64,000 nt of DNA, taken from positions 99,014,501 through 99,078,500 of the forward strand of contig CM060883.1 of the NCBI GenBank assembly GCA_030762935.1, read 5' to 3'. The notes beneath the pieces were generated by a model that saw only the letters and a list, made by a program, of their open reading frames with translations, searched no databases and was not told the DNA's origin. This DNA is from Hymenopus coronatus. Taxonomy: Eukaryota; Arthropoda; Insecta; Mantodea; Hymenopodidae. Shown here piece after piece: positions 34,751-45,286 of the stretch (position 1 is its first letter; each line of letters starts with the position of its first letter). The translations under genes were made by a program, and so were the position numbers.

Positions 34751-35612
34751 TCTTATGTGTTCCATTCACAACACTTTCTGTACATCTCTGCAACAAATTA
34801 TTGCTGAAAAGCTTATGTTTCTACTTATTTCATTCTAATCGAGAAAAATTAGTAGAAATAGTCTTATTACTTGCTCCTTGTAAGTAGAAGCGAAATAAGG
34901 GAGTACCATAGGTTAAAGTGATAGTCAAAAGCTGGTTGCTATGTGACTGAAGTCCCTTTATTTGTATGGACACGAGTTGCCAAATTCCTGTATGAGAAAA
35001 GTGCAGGTTTTTTAAACGTGAAAGCAAAAATAAGGAATATCTCAAAAACAATGAAATCCACGAAAAAATGTATATAATATAAATTGTATGTTTTAACGTG
35101 TTCTACATTTTTTGTGTGGTAAGTTATCCATATCTTACAGTTTAGCAGTTATGCAGAATTCCATAAAATTCATCCAGAATAAAGTAGTCTTCAGAGGTTA
35201 TTCCTAGAAAATTGAAGATATACATTTTATTTGTCAGGTTAATATCTTGAATTTAGAATATTTTAATCAAAATAGTTAAGAGCCATTTTTGAGAAAGTCA
35301 AAATTTTCGAAAAAAGTTCCATGTAAGGAGTAGTTTATGTTGGGGGGATTTTTCACAAAATCTTCGTGTCGCGTCCCTGGAAGATACCAAACTTAAATAC
35401 CAAGTTTGGTGTTTAACCGACTTTTCGTTTTTGAGTTATCGTGTTCACAGACACACGGATACACACATACTGGTACACACAGACCTTTTTCTGAAAATGC
35501 TTTTATGGATATAGGGGACCGTAGCACATGTATTTCCAGTAAACTCTCCTTATTGAATTTTTGGGTTCAATACAATACCTTCTCTGTACACATAGTACGT
35601 GTAGAGAAAGTA
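34751..35612 (+). mobile_element. Family P repeat, full-length copy
   Basis: About 862 bp with both ends (tcttatgtgttccattcac; acgtgtagagaaagt). The pairing block taccaaactt / aagtttggt is visible near 35385-35410. No coding potential shared with other copies. Confidence 0.8.
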
Positions 35613-37375
35613 ATAATAAAAGAAAAACGTTGCTGCTTAGAATGGTGGAGAACGGTCGCCGTTGCTGTAGCATCTTGATCGAGCTATGTAAACTAACAAT
35701 ATAGAGAAATGTGCAACACAAGTGTAAATAGCGCTCCTCCTGGAGGTATGGCACAACAAACTTTCCTTGCCTTTCTTTTAGCTACATCAGTTGTTGGTTG
35801 CTTCTTTGTAAGTAGCAGGGAGATTAGGAAACGCAAGGGGCAAAGCCGGTCGCTATGCGAAACAATTGAAATTTAAAGTCGGTTCTCCTGGCTTACTAGG
35901 ATTAAACAAATGAGAAACGCAAAAGAAAGGCATTTATACTTGGGACATGAATATTTACATGTTTGCACAGGTTTGATGGAAATTAGTAGTCTTAGTAAAG
36001 AGAAATAAAAAAGAGGCAATTATTGCAGTAAGCTCCTTAATTTTGTTAATACCGGTGTAATCGCATTGTAACGGAAAATTTAACCTGTACAGGAGTGACA
36101 TCTTGGTAATTGTCCTACCCACTTGCGTAATGATTCTAGAAATTGAATTTTCTGAGTGTAGCACAACTTTGCCACTGACTAAACACTTATTACACGACTT
36201 TCCATAAATAAGAAGGATTCCTCCTAGGCAGTTTAGGGCGGTACTGTTCGTATCCGAGGGCACAGGTTTTATGTATTGGAATGGTGTGGAATTATGATTG
36301 GCTTAGCTCAGGGTTTTATTAGCATGGAGACTCTCTCAGGTTGTGCTGAGACACAAGTGCTTTATTAACTGAGTCCGGCGTATACTTCTTAATTATCTAC
36401 TGTGACGTTACACTTTCCTCGCACTCGACTGTTATTGTTTATTAATGTTGAGGCCGTGATTTATTACGTACTATGATCGGTCTTAAAATCACGTACTTGC
36501 GTCACAACTAAGGATTACACCACGCGTTCAAATACCACATCTTCACCACGTGCCTCAACTGCCGCCTGACCAGCGGAGAGCATTGTCTTGCTGTGTCCCG
36601 TTAGTCGCCTCGGGCAGGGTTCCATGCACGGCAGGTAACAGGATCTTGTGACTTATACGTGCTAAAAGTCTTTCTACCCTTTCCATTTTCACTCTACATT
36701 TATACTTTATCTACGTGATATAATTTATATTCTTGGCTATGCTTTATATTTCTCTTCTTAATAATTCTTCCCGATTATAAACTGACACAAGACACACAAT
36801 ACAAGGTATCGGGACATTTCTGCTGTAACATTGTATGAAGGGAGCATAGTTGTTGCTCCGTCACAACATCAAGCCAGTTTTAAAGCATTGAGTTACTTAA
36901 TATTAAACGTACCAACTGATTACTAAATGCGCAACTTATAATGGTGTTACGATAAAGGACATTGCAATAAAAGCGTTCCAATTAAAGACCCTTCTTGACC
37001 TTTAAATTAAATGATATTTAAAGCGTAAATTACCTTGTTCTTTGCATTTGTGAATATTTTATTATTTAATAAGGCATCTCAGTATGGGGAATCATATACC
37101 TTTACTTAAAATATTGAATTAAAATTGTATCCTTTGATATGACATTTCTGTAAAATTACTCTAAATAATTAACACTTGAAAACTAAAACATCACCGCAGT
37201 GAAATTGTATACTTGCTAAATGTGGTGTGTTACCTTCGATATAAATTTCAAAAGCGTATGTTGGTTAATGTAGAATTTAGAAAGTTGACCTAAATTATTG
37301 GCAATGCTAACTTGAAGGAAGACTAAAACTAAAGCTTTTGTGTCACGGTTAACATATTCAGTATATGTAGGGAAA
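35613..37375. other. AT-rich region, no gene
   Basis: No frame with a recognisable domain; the longest is about 100 codons (35955-36263, minus) with no motif. No match to other repeats in the window seen. Confidence 0.5.
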
Positions 37376-39666
37376 ATAGTGTTTTGTTTGAGAAGGAACC
37401 TAGATTACAGCGGAAACATTTGGCACGGGCTTATGGAACTAGTCGTTCACCAACTAGCAGCCCAGCTCTGTGGCATTTTCATCAGTCAATAGAGTTTTGT
37501 TTGAGAAGGAACCTAGATTACAACGGAAACATTTGGCACGGGCTTCTGGAACTAGTCGTTCACCAACTTGCAGCCCAGTTCTGTGCCATTTTCATCAGTC
37601 AATAGTGTTTTGTTTGAGAAGGAACCTAGATTACAGCGGAAACATTGTGACGGACTTCTGGAACTAGTCGTACACCAACTAGCAGCCCAGTTCTGTGCCA
37701 TTTTCATCAGCCAATAGTGTTATGTTTGAGAAGGAACCTAGATTACAACGGAAACATTTGGCACGAGCTTATGGAACTAGTCGTTCACCAACTAGCAGCC
37801 CAGTTCTGTGCCATTTTCATCAGTCAATAGTGTTTTGTTTGAGAAGGAACCTAGATTACAGCGGAAACATTTGGCACGGGCTTCTGGAACAAGTCGTTCA
37901 CCAACTAGCAGCTCAGTTCTGTGCCATTTTCATCAGTCAATAGTGTTTTGTTTGAGAAGGAACCTAGATTACAACGGAAACATTTGGCACGGGCTTCTGG
38001 AACAAGTCGTTCACCAGCTAGCAGCCCAGTTCTGTGCCATTTTCATCAGTCAATAGTGTTTTGTTTGAGAAGGAACCTAGATTACAGCGGAAACATTTGG
38101 CACGGGCTTCTGGAACTAGTCGTTCACCAACTACCAGCCCAGTTCTGCGCCATTTTCATCAGCCAATAGTGTTATGTTTGAGAAGGAACCTAGATTACAA
38201 CGGAAACATTTGGCACGAGCTTATGGAACTAGTCGTTCACCAACTAGCAGCCCAGTTCTGTGCCATTTTCATCAGTCAATAGTGTTTTGTTTGAGAAGGA
38301 ACCTAGATTACAGCGGAAACATTTGGCACGGGCTTCTGGAACAAGTCGTTCACCAACTAGCAGCTCAGTTCTGTGCCATTTTCATCAGTCAATAGTGATT
38401 TGTTTGAGAAGGAACCTAGATTACAACGGAAACATTTGGCACGGGCTTCTGGAACAAGTCGTTCACCAGCTAGCAGCCCAGTTCTGTGCCATTTTCATCA
38501 GTCAATAGTGTTTTGTTTGAGAAGGAACCTAGATTACAGCGGAAACATTTGGCACGGGCTTCTGGAACTAGTCGTTCACCAACTAGCAGCCCAGTTCTGC
38601 GCCATTTTCATCAGTCAATAGTGTTTTGTTTGAGAAGGAACCTAGATTACAGCGGAAACATTTGGCACGGGCTTCTGGAACTAGTCGTTCACCAACTACC
38701 AGCCCAGTTCTGTGCCATTTTCATCACTCAATAGTGGTTTGTTTGAGAAGGAACCTAGATTACAGCGGAAATAATGCGCACGAGCTTATGGAACTAGTCG
38801 TTCACCAACTAGCAACCCAGTTCTGTGCCATTTTCATCAGTCAATAGTGTTATTTTTGAGAAGGAACCTAGATTACAACGGAAACATTTGGCACGGGCTT
38901 CTGGAGCTAGTCGTTCACCAACTAGCAGCCCAGTTCTGTGCCATTTTCATCAGTCAATAGTGTTTTGTTTGAGAAGGAACCTAGATTACAGCGGAAACAT
39001 TTGGCACGGGCTTCTGGAACTAGTCGTTCACCAACTACCAGCCCAGTTCTGCGCCATTTTCATCAGTCAATAGTGTTTTGTTTGAGAAGGAACCTAGATT
39101 ACAGCGGAAACATTGGCACGGGCTTCTGGAACTAGTCGTTCACCAACTAGCAGCCCAGCTCTGTGGCATTTTCATCAGTCAATAGTGTTTTGTTTGAGAA
39201 GGAACCTAGATTACAACGGAAACATTTGGCACGGGCTTCTGGAACAAGTCGTTCACCAACTAGCAGCCCAGTTCTGTGCCATTTTCATCAGTCAATAGTG
39301 TTTTGTTTGAGAAGGATCCTAGATTACAGCGGAAACAATGCGCACGAGCTTATGGAACTAGTCGTTCACCAACTAGCAGCCCAGTTCTGTGCCATTTTCA
39401 TCAGTCAATAGTGTTATGTTTGAGAAGGAACCTAGATTACAACGGAAACATTTGGCACGGGCTTCTGGAACTAGTCGTTCACCAACTAGCAGCCCAGCTC
39501 TGTGGCATTTTCATCAGTCAATAGTGTTTTGTTTGAGAAGGAACCTAGATTACAGCGGAAACATTTGGCACGGACTTCTGGAACTAATAGCTGGGTGAGA
39601 GTCGTTCACCTGTATACCAACTAGCATTTCTTTGTTATCCAGTTCTGTGACATTTTCATCAGTCAA
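37376..39666. repeat. 113-bp satellite array, about 20 units
   Basis: Tandem units of 113 bp, each like tagtgttttgtttgagaagg...gccattttcatcagtcaa. Units are very similar and vary at set positions: acagcgg or acaacgg, cttctgg or cttatgg, ctagtcg or caagtcg. Two successive blocks of four units share the same variant order (starts 37711 and 38163, 452 bp apart), which is a higher-order repeat. The last unit (about 39534-39666) carries insertions and decays into flanking sequence. Overlapping open frames of about 82 codons are a side effect of a unit with one in-frame stop and a length not divisible by three. Confidence 0.95.
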
Positions 39667-40768
39667 TTTGATGATCCACTATATTCGCTTATCAAGTTAT
39701 GTCTCTGCTTTTGATTTGATAAATGAGTTGTGATGCTATCTACAGCAGTGCCAAAAAGTAGCGATTGGCGATTCATTAATCCTCGCCACGCTTCACTTAT
39801 ATTACACACGGGGATGATGGGAGCTCCTTTAGCATAAAAACGTCCTACTCTTTCCCATCTATTGCTAAAATATTAGGTGAAATTTCCTCCATTATTAGAA
39901 AAAAAAGGTTTAGTTTAAAATTGCCACCTAAACTTGGACCGCTTGGCGGTATTCGTATAATGTTAATGTTTATAAATACGTCATTATAAGGCAACGCTAG
40001 TACCCAGTATAATTATTATTTTCTTCAGGAATATCCGTCGTAGTTTTAATATATTACAATAGTATGTTGGACTATAATCGCTTTATATATCTTGTTAATG
40101 TAGTGACGATTTAGCCGTTCATATTTTATATTTAAGGTACTGCAATAAATAAACAAATAAATATAAACGTTTTTAAATTTTAACGCTTGTTTTCACGTGT
40201 ACAATAACTCATCCTAAACAATATAAAGACGCTCGTGGTAGGTTCGGCAATGATGGGCAGTGTTCGTTTTCTTATGTATATTGTATATAAAATATAAATA
40301 ATTTATATATTCTTACATATTCTTATATTTAGCTCCATGGTCTCAGCAGTATTTATTTTCTCACAATAAAAACACATGGTTACAAATCCCTGTAAACATC
40401 ATCGTGCGCACTTGGCAGCTTTCGTCGAAGCTCGGCTTGTTACTCCGAAAAGTGGAAGCAAAAGAAAAACAAACCCCAACTAATCACTATTCTTCAAATC
40501 TGCGATTCTTTTTGATACTTGCTATGGTTGACACGATTCTTTTTGAGCGATGGTTCATGCCAAAATTGACATTATTCATACGACTCTTTCCTTATAGTCG
40601 TTCATGTCTACCAGAAAGACGATAATTATAAACAATGTTGATAGCCATAGTTTGAATAGGCGAACCCTTTTAACTTTGGCTACATTTTTTCTTTTTCTTT
40701 ACACCACTTCGTATAGTAGGTAGAATGCTTGTTTGTTCTAGTGCTTATGAAAATACCTTTTATAAAAC
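39667..40768. other. AT-rich region, no gene
   Basis: I see no gene or repeat with a partner in this window. Confidence 0.5.
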
Positions 40769-41582
40769 TCTGATGTGTTCCATTCACATGACTGTCTCTA
40801 CATATGTATCTGTAACAAATTATTCTTTAAAAACTTATTCCTGTATGTTCTCCATGCTAATCGACATAAACATTAGGAAAAATGCTTTCTTTAAATAGAA
40901 GGGAAATAAGGGATTTCAGTAGTCTAAAACGATAGTCAAATCTTTTAAAAGCTGGTTGCTATGTGGATGAAATTCGTTTCAGGAGTTGGCAAATTCCTGT
41001 ATGTGAAAAGTTTTAAGTATTTTAAAACTGAAATAAATAACGAGAAATACCTAAAAAATGGCCAACTTCACGAAGAAAATGTGTATGCAATAAAGTGTGT
41101 GTTTTAACGAGCTCTACATTTTTTGTGTAGTAAGTTTTTGACTATCTCTTGCGGTTTACTAGTTCTGGAAAATCCAACAAATTTCATCCACAATGAACAG
41201 GTTATCTCAGGCTATTCCCAGAAAATTCAAGATAAGCATTTTATTTGTCAATATGCGGCATTTTAATCAAAACGTTAGAGCCATTTTTGCGAAGATCAAC
41301 ATTTTCGAAATGTTTTGCATGTAAAGGGTAGTTTGGTGTGTGGAGATTTTCCTCATAATCTTCGTGCCGCATCTTTGGAAGATACTAAACTTAAATACCA
41401 AGTTTGGTATTTTAGGGACTCTTCGTTTTTGAGTTATCGTGTTCACAGAGACAGACCTTTTTCTAAAAATACTTTTTTGGGGCTCTAAAATGTATATTTC
41501 CAGTGAAAACTCTGTATCGAATTTTTGGGTGGAATGCAATACTTTGTCTAAACACTATGTACATAGTAGGTGTAGAGAAAAT
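40769..41582 (+). mobile_element. Family P repeat, full-length copy
   Basis: About 814 bp, left end tctgatgtgttccattcacatg, right end tgtacatagtaggtgtagagaaaat. Somewhat more diverged than the copies at 50431 and 55511, with small deletions near 41250. Confidence 0.75.
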
Positions 41583-42159
41583 AAAGATCAGTAAATGTTA
41601 TGAACATTGAATGAAGAGCGATATGAAAGTCTTCTCCCAAGTACTTAAATATCGTGTGGCTCAAGTTTGGTTCTCAACTTTAAGGCTGTGTTTCCATCTC
41701 GGAAATTGACAGCACATTTTGTATGAGTTTTAACTTAACGCTGATGACATAAACAACTGAAGCAGATGGTTTATCGCTTGACGTTTACTCGGGAAGTAAA
41801 AGCTGTTTTAGTTCTCTCCTTTTAGACGTATGCTGACATGTTCTAAAAAATACGCCGAGAAGCAGTAATGTTCAACTTGGGAAAGTTAAAGCCAAGACTA
41901 CGATTGTATTGTGTGAAAGTGCTTGTGGCCAGAACTATTTCAATAATGCATATGTTTAGTGAATTAACCAAGCCCACTTCATTAAACCTAAACTGCTCAA
42001 CCATAGCATATACATGCACTAGAACACCCCAATGACTTATTATGGCAGGCACTCCTGACTTCCTTTAGTGGTGAGATGCAAAAGCGGCTGGATAAGGTGG
42101 CTGTTCCAGCAAATCGTGTATTAGATCCAGAAATGGTCCCCTCCCGGTTGATGCAAATT
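41583..42159. other. Spacer, no gene
   Basis: No supportable gene. Confidence 0.5.
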
Positions 42160-42997
42160 CAGCTACCCAATTAAGGACAAGACTTCAGCTCCTCACGCGC
42201 TATTGTATTGGACGGTTTGTTCGATGAGCAGTTTCAAGCGAATCTTGAAGAACAAGGCGTTCGTTACCTCTATATACAGAGTTCAACGCAGAGTCAAATG
42301 GAAATGGAGTTTCATTTATGGACGCTCTTTAACTGCTGTGGTTCTCAGTGTCCCATTCTATACTGGGCGTGAAAGACCGCTCAGAGGGCTCTCTATCAGG
42401 CTTGAGATTCTTTTACGTATCGTAAATCTACACTGGACCAACGGAGAGTCAATGGTGAATACCCATACCCTCCTCACCTTTGATCAGGGATTACGGCAGG
42501 GTACGAAGCCATCGAGGTTAGGCCGTACATCCCGAACCCATTCAGATGCAAGTGTCAGCGATTTGGGCACAACAGTGTCGGTTTACATGCGCGTGCAATG
42601 GAGACGTCATGCACATCAGCTCGATCTTCTGTTAACATCCATCTAGTTCTCGAGAATGGTCCCGTTTTGCAGAGGAGAGAGCGATCCAGAAGATGAGAAG
42701 TAGGTGTCCTTATCAGTGTGTCCTGCGGTTCGGTACATATAGCTAAAACAGTACCGAGTAAGCGGAAAAGGTTCTCACAGACAATACAACATCCACATCG
42801 GCATACGTCGATCTCGGGCAAGAAGACCAGCAAAGTCTGCACCAGAGATTCATTTCAAGACTAGCTATGTTAGAACCGACTTCCTGTAGGAGCGTGTTCC
42901 GGAACATCCAAGTCCTCTTCTGGGAGAAGCAGCGACAGTCATCTTCGCCGGAGGATTCTGCTCTCACTGGCAGTAAGTAGCAGGATCGCGCTCCTGG
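42160..42997 (+). pseudogene. Old relic of a related retrotransposon ORF1
   Basis: Segments align in order with ORF1 of copies A-E: ttggacggtttgt (42208-42221), gaagaacaaggcgt, gggtacgaagccatcgaggt (42499-42518), catctagttctcgag (42640-42654), gttttgcagaggagagagcg (42664-42683), ggttcggtacatatagct (42728-42745) and aggattctgctctcactggcag (42952-42973). It is far more diverged than A-E, with many indels, and the zinc knuckle region is partly deleted. The match ends at gcaggatcgcgctcctgg, directly followed by an A run, while ORF1 in A-E continues for about 30 codons. An S2 SINE interrupts it at 42302-42444. Confidence 0.8.
42302..42444 (-). mobile_element. SINE S2 fragment inserted in the ORF1 relic
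   Basis: The reverse complement of the S2 3' body (atggacgctctttaac, gaaagaccgctcagagg, cttgagattcttttacg). It is flanked by agagtcaaatgg (42290-42301) and agagtcaatgg (42445-42455), a TSD differing by one A. Intact elements read cgtaagatcaacggtgaa here, so the SINE came in after the ORF1 copy. Confidence 0.8.

Positions 42998-43026
<29 letters not shown>
42998..43026 (+). repeat. A29 run ending the ORF1 relic
   Basis: 29 consecutive A followed by gaagaaagaaaaagaaaat. It could be a true poly(A) tail or an expansion of the A-rich codons at this point. Confidence 0.7.
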
Positions 43027-43028
<2 letters not shown>

Positions 43029-43044
43029 AGAAAGAAAAAGAAAA

Positions 43045-43310
43045 TAGCCTATGTTTTTATTTACTTCATGCTAATCGAGAAAAAAAAATACCAGAAATAG
43101 TCTTATTACTTGCATACTTGTAAGCAGAAGCGAAGTAAGGAGTAGCATAGGTTAAAGTGATAGTCAAAAGCTGGTTGCTATGTGACTGAAGTTCCTTTGT
43201 TTGTATTCACAGGAGTTGATAAATTCCTGTATGAGAAAAATATAAGTTTCTTAAAGCTGAAACCAATAACAAGGAATATCTCAAAAACGATCAACTCCAC
43301 GAAAAAATCT
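43045..43310 (+). mobile_element. Family P repeat, outer copy, left piece
   Basis: Matches P from the cttatgtttttatttacttcatgc region to caactccacgaaaaaatct. The continuation of the consensus appears at 50035 (aaaaatctatataagataaattg), so this copy was split by the inner P copy at 43311-50034. Confidence 0.75.
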
Positions 43311-43346
43311 GATGTGTTCAATTCACATGACTTTCTCCATGTCTCT
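43311..43346 (+). mobile_element. Family P repeat, inner copy, left piece
   Basis: Left end of a P copy (gatgtgttcaattcacatgac) cut after 36 bp by copy E; it resumes at 49219. The inner copy is bracketed by AAAAATCT at 43303-43310 and 50035-50042, a candidate 8-bp TSD for family P. Confidence 0.75.
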
Positions 43347-43806
43347 CCCCCCCAGGGGCCTACTACGGTAGGTACGGGTTAGGCGCACCCGGGGTCCCGA
43401 GCCACCTTGACTCCCTCTGTGGGCAACCTCAGAGTGGTGAGGGAGTCAGTAGGTCAAAATGCCCACCCACGTGTAGGCCGTGCGTGGAGACCCGTGTCGG
43501 TGAAAAGGAATATCCTGGTTGGTTGAGGGTTGCGTACCTGAGCCTGGGCTTCTGTCTTTCAGTAACTGGGGAGGGTGCGCAGCCTAATACACCGCTTTGG
43601 TTTCTGATTTGCCTAAACGGGAGGCTAGGGACTAACCCACCCCTAGTCAATCGGCCAGGACTAGGTATTACACCGAACTCCAGGGTGAGTGGGACGGCGA
43701 GCCCGCTATATCCCCTGTGTAGCCCTGTCACCCCAGTGGGGTGACCCCTCGTTGGGCTCCGTGGTGGGTGGGGAGCACTGGGGGATGAATTTACACCATT
43801 TTTTTT

Positions 43807-45264
43807 ATGGCACCAAAACCAAAACCCTTTATTTTAAATGCAAACGTTGGAAAGGAAGTAGTCGAGTCATGTGGTCCTCGCTACTTGGTTATTCATAGGA
43901 CAGAGGAAGGTAAGAAGTTCCTTACGGTGAGCCCTTTTACTATCCAAAAGGGTCTCGATGCCATTGCTGGTCCGGTCAAATCTTGCGTTCGAGCTCGCAA
44001 CGGTACACTTCTTGTAGAAGCCAACTCCGCCTCGCAAGCTGCAAGGATACTTAAAGCCACCACGTTAGCTAGCTATCCAGTGAAGGTCGAGGTGCACAAG
44101 TCGCTGAACTCCTCCCGCGGTGTAGTAACAACCCGCGCGTTGGACGGTTTGTCCATTGAGGAGATCAAAGAAAATCTTGCGACTCAGGGTGTCTCAGCTG
44201 TTTATCGGGTACAACGTAAGATCAACGGTGAATTCCTGCCTACTCGTACCCTGTTTCTTACTTTTGATCGGGTTGATCTGCCTCAAAAGATTAGAGCAGG
44301 GTACGAAGCCATCGAAGTTAGGCCTTATATACCCAATCCGCTGAGGTGCTTTAAATGCCAACGTTTTGGTCACACTAGTGATTTGTGTACCGGCAAGTCC
44401 ACCTGCGTCCACTGCGGTGACACCTCCCACGATGGGGCTTGTGCTTCAGCTCCATCGTGTGTGAACTGTAACGGGGAACACCCATCTAGTTCCCGAGACT
44501 GCCCCCGTTTTGCAGAGGAACGAGCGATCCAGGAGATACGGGTGAAAGAGAAGGTGTCCTTCTTGGAAGCCCGGAAGCTCCTGCGACTCCGCCAACCCTC
44601 TGCCCCGAGGTCCGGTACCTATAGCTCAGTTGCAGCTAAACCGGTACCGCGTCGGGAAATCGCAACACAGACCGGCGATATGAACGGGGCTACAATTGCG
44701 GAAAAGGTTATTTTAGCCCAAGCGCTGCCAAAGCCTTCGGCACCTACACCCAAGTTGGTATCAACATCTGCCAAATCCGCCAGCTTACAGAATAGTCCTG
44801 CACACTTGTCACCGAAAGCCTCGACCTCCGGAACTAAAGCTATTAAATTCACGACGTCTTCTGCCCCGGAAAAACAGTTTAAGACCAAGTATGTCCGACA
44901 AGACTTTTTGAAAGAGAATGTGCAATCTATTACCAAGTCATCTAAAGGTAAGAAAAGTACACGCAACTCCACACGTGTATCCTCCTCTGAAGGGTCATCT
45001 GGGGAGGAGGGCGTGAATCGGCGACGGCCGTCTTCGCCGATCAGCACATCCAATCGGTTCGAACTACTTGGACCGAAAACTGCTCTTGAAAAAGGGACCT
45101 CCCTTGTGGAGGAGATGGACCAGGAGGATTCTGCCGCCACTGCCAGAGGGACAGTGCGGAAACGGCAGGATCGTGCTCCTGAAAATAGTACTAGCCCAAC
45201 GCCTAAGAAGAACAAATTGAACCGACCAGCTAATCCCAATCTGCAGAAGCGTCTTTCGATTTGA
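43807..45264 (+). CDS. Copy E ORF1: Gag-like protein
   Basis: 485 aa, intact, three zinc knuckles present; the first reads GHTSDLC where the others have GHTSELC. The N-terminal segment MAPKPKPFILNANVG is the most divergent of the five. The body shares GDTSHDG, GTKAIKF and KKSTRNS with D. Confidence 0.93.
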   Translation: MAPKPKPFILNANVGKEVVESCGPRYLVIHRTEEGKKFLTVSPFTIQKGLDAIAGPVKSCVRARNGTLLVEANSASQAARILKATTLASYPVKVEVHKSLNSSRGVVTTRALDGLSIEEIKENLATQGVSAVYRVQRKINGEFLPTRTLFLTFDRVDLPQKIRAGYEAIEVRPYIPNPLRCFKCQRFGHTSDLCTGKSTCVHCGDTSHDGACASAPSCVNCNGEHPSSSRDCPRFAEERAIQEIRVKEKVSFLEARKLLRLRQPSAPRSGTYSSVAAKPVPRREIATQTGDMNGATIAEKVILAQALPKPSAPTPKLVSTSAKSASLQNSPAHLSPKASTSGTKAIKFTTSSAPEKQFKTKYVRQDFLKENVQSITKSSKGKKSTRNSTRVSSSEGSSGEEGVNRRRPSSPISTSNRFELLGPKTALEKGTSLVEEMDQEDSAATARGTVRKRQDRAPENSTSPTPKKNKLNRPANPNLQKRLSI

Positions 45265-45286
45265 AACTTATCCCATAATATACTCA

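Noticed and set aside
37384..39598. Twenty overlapping frames of 61-82 codons
   Set aside because: They come from a tandem 113-bp satellite with few stops; most start at GTG and every frame ends at the same tag.
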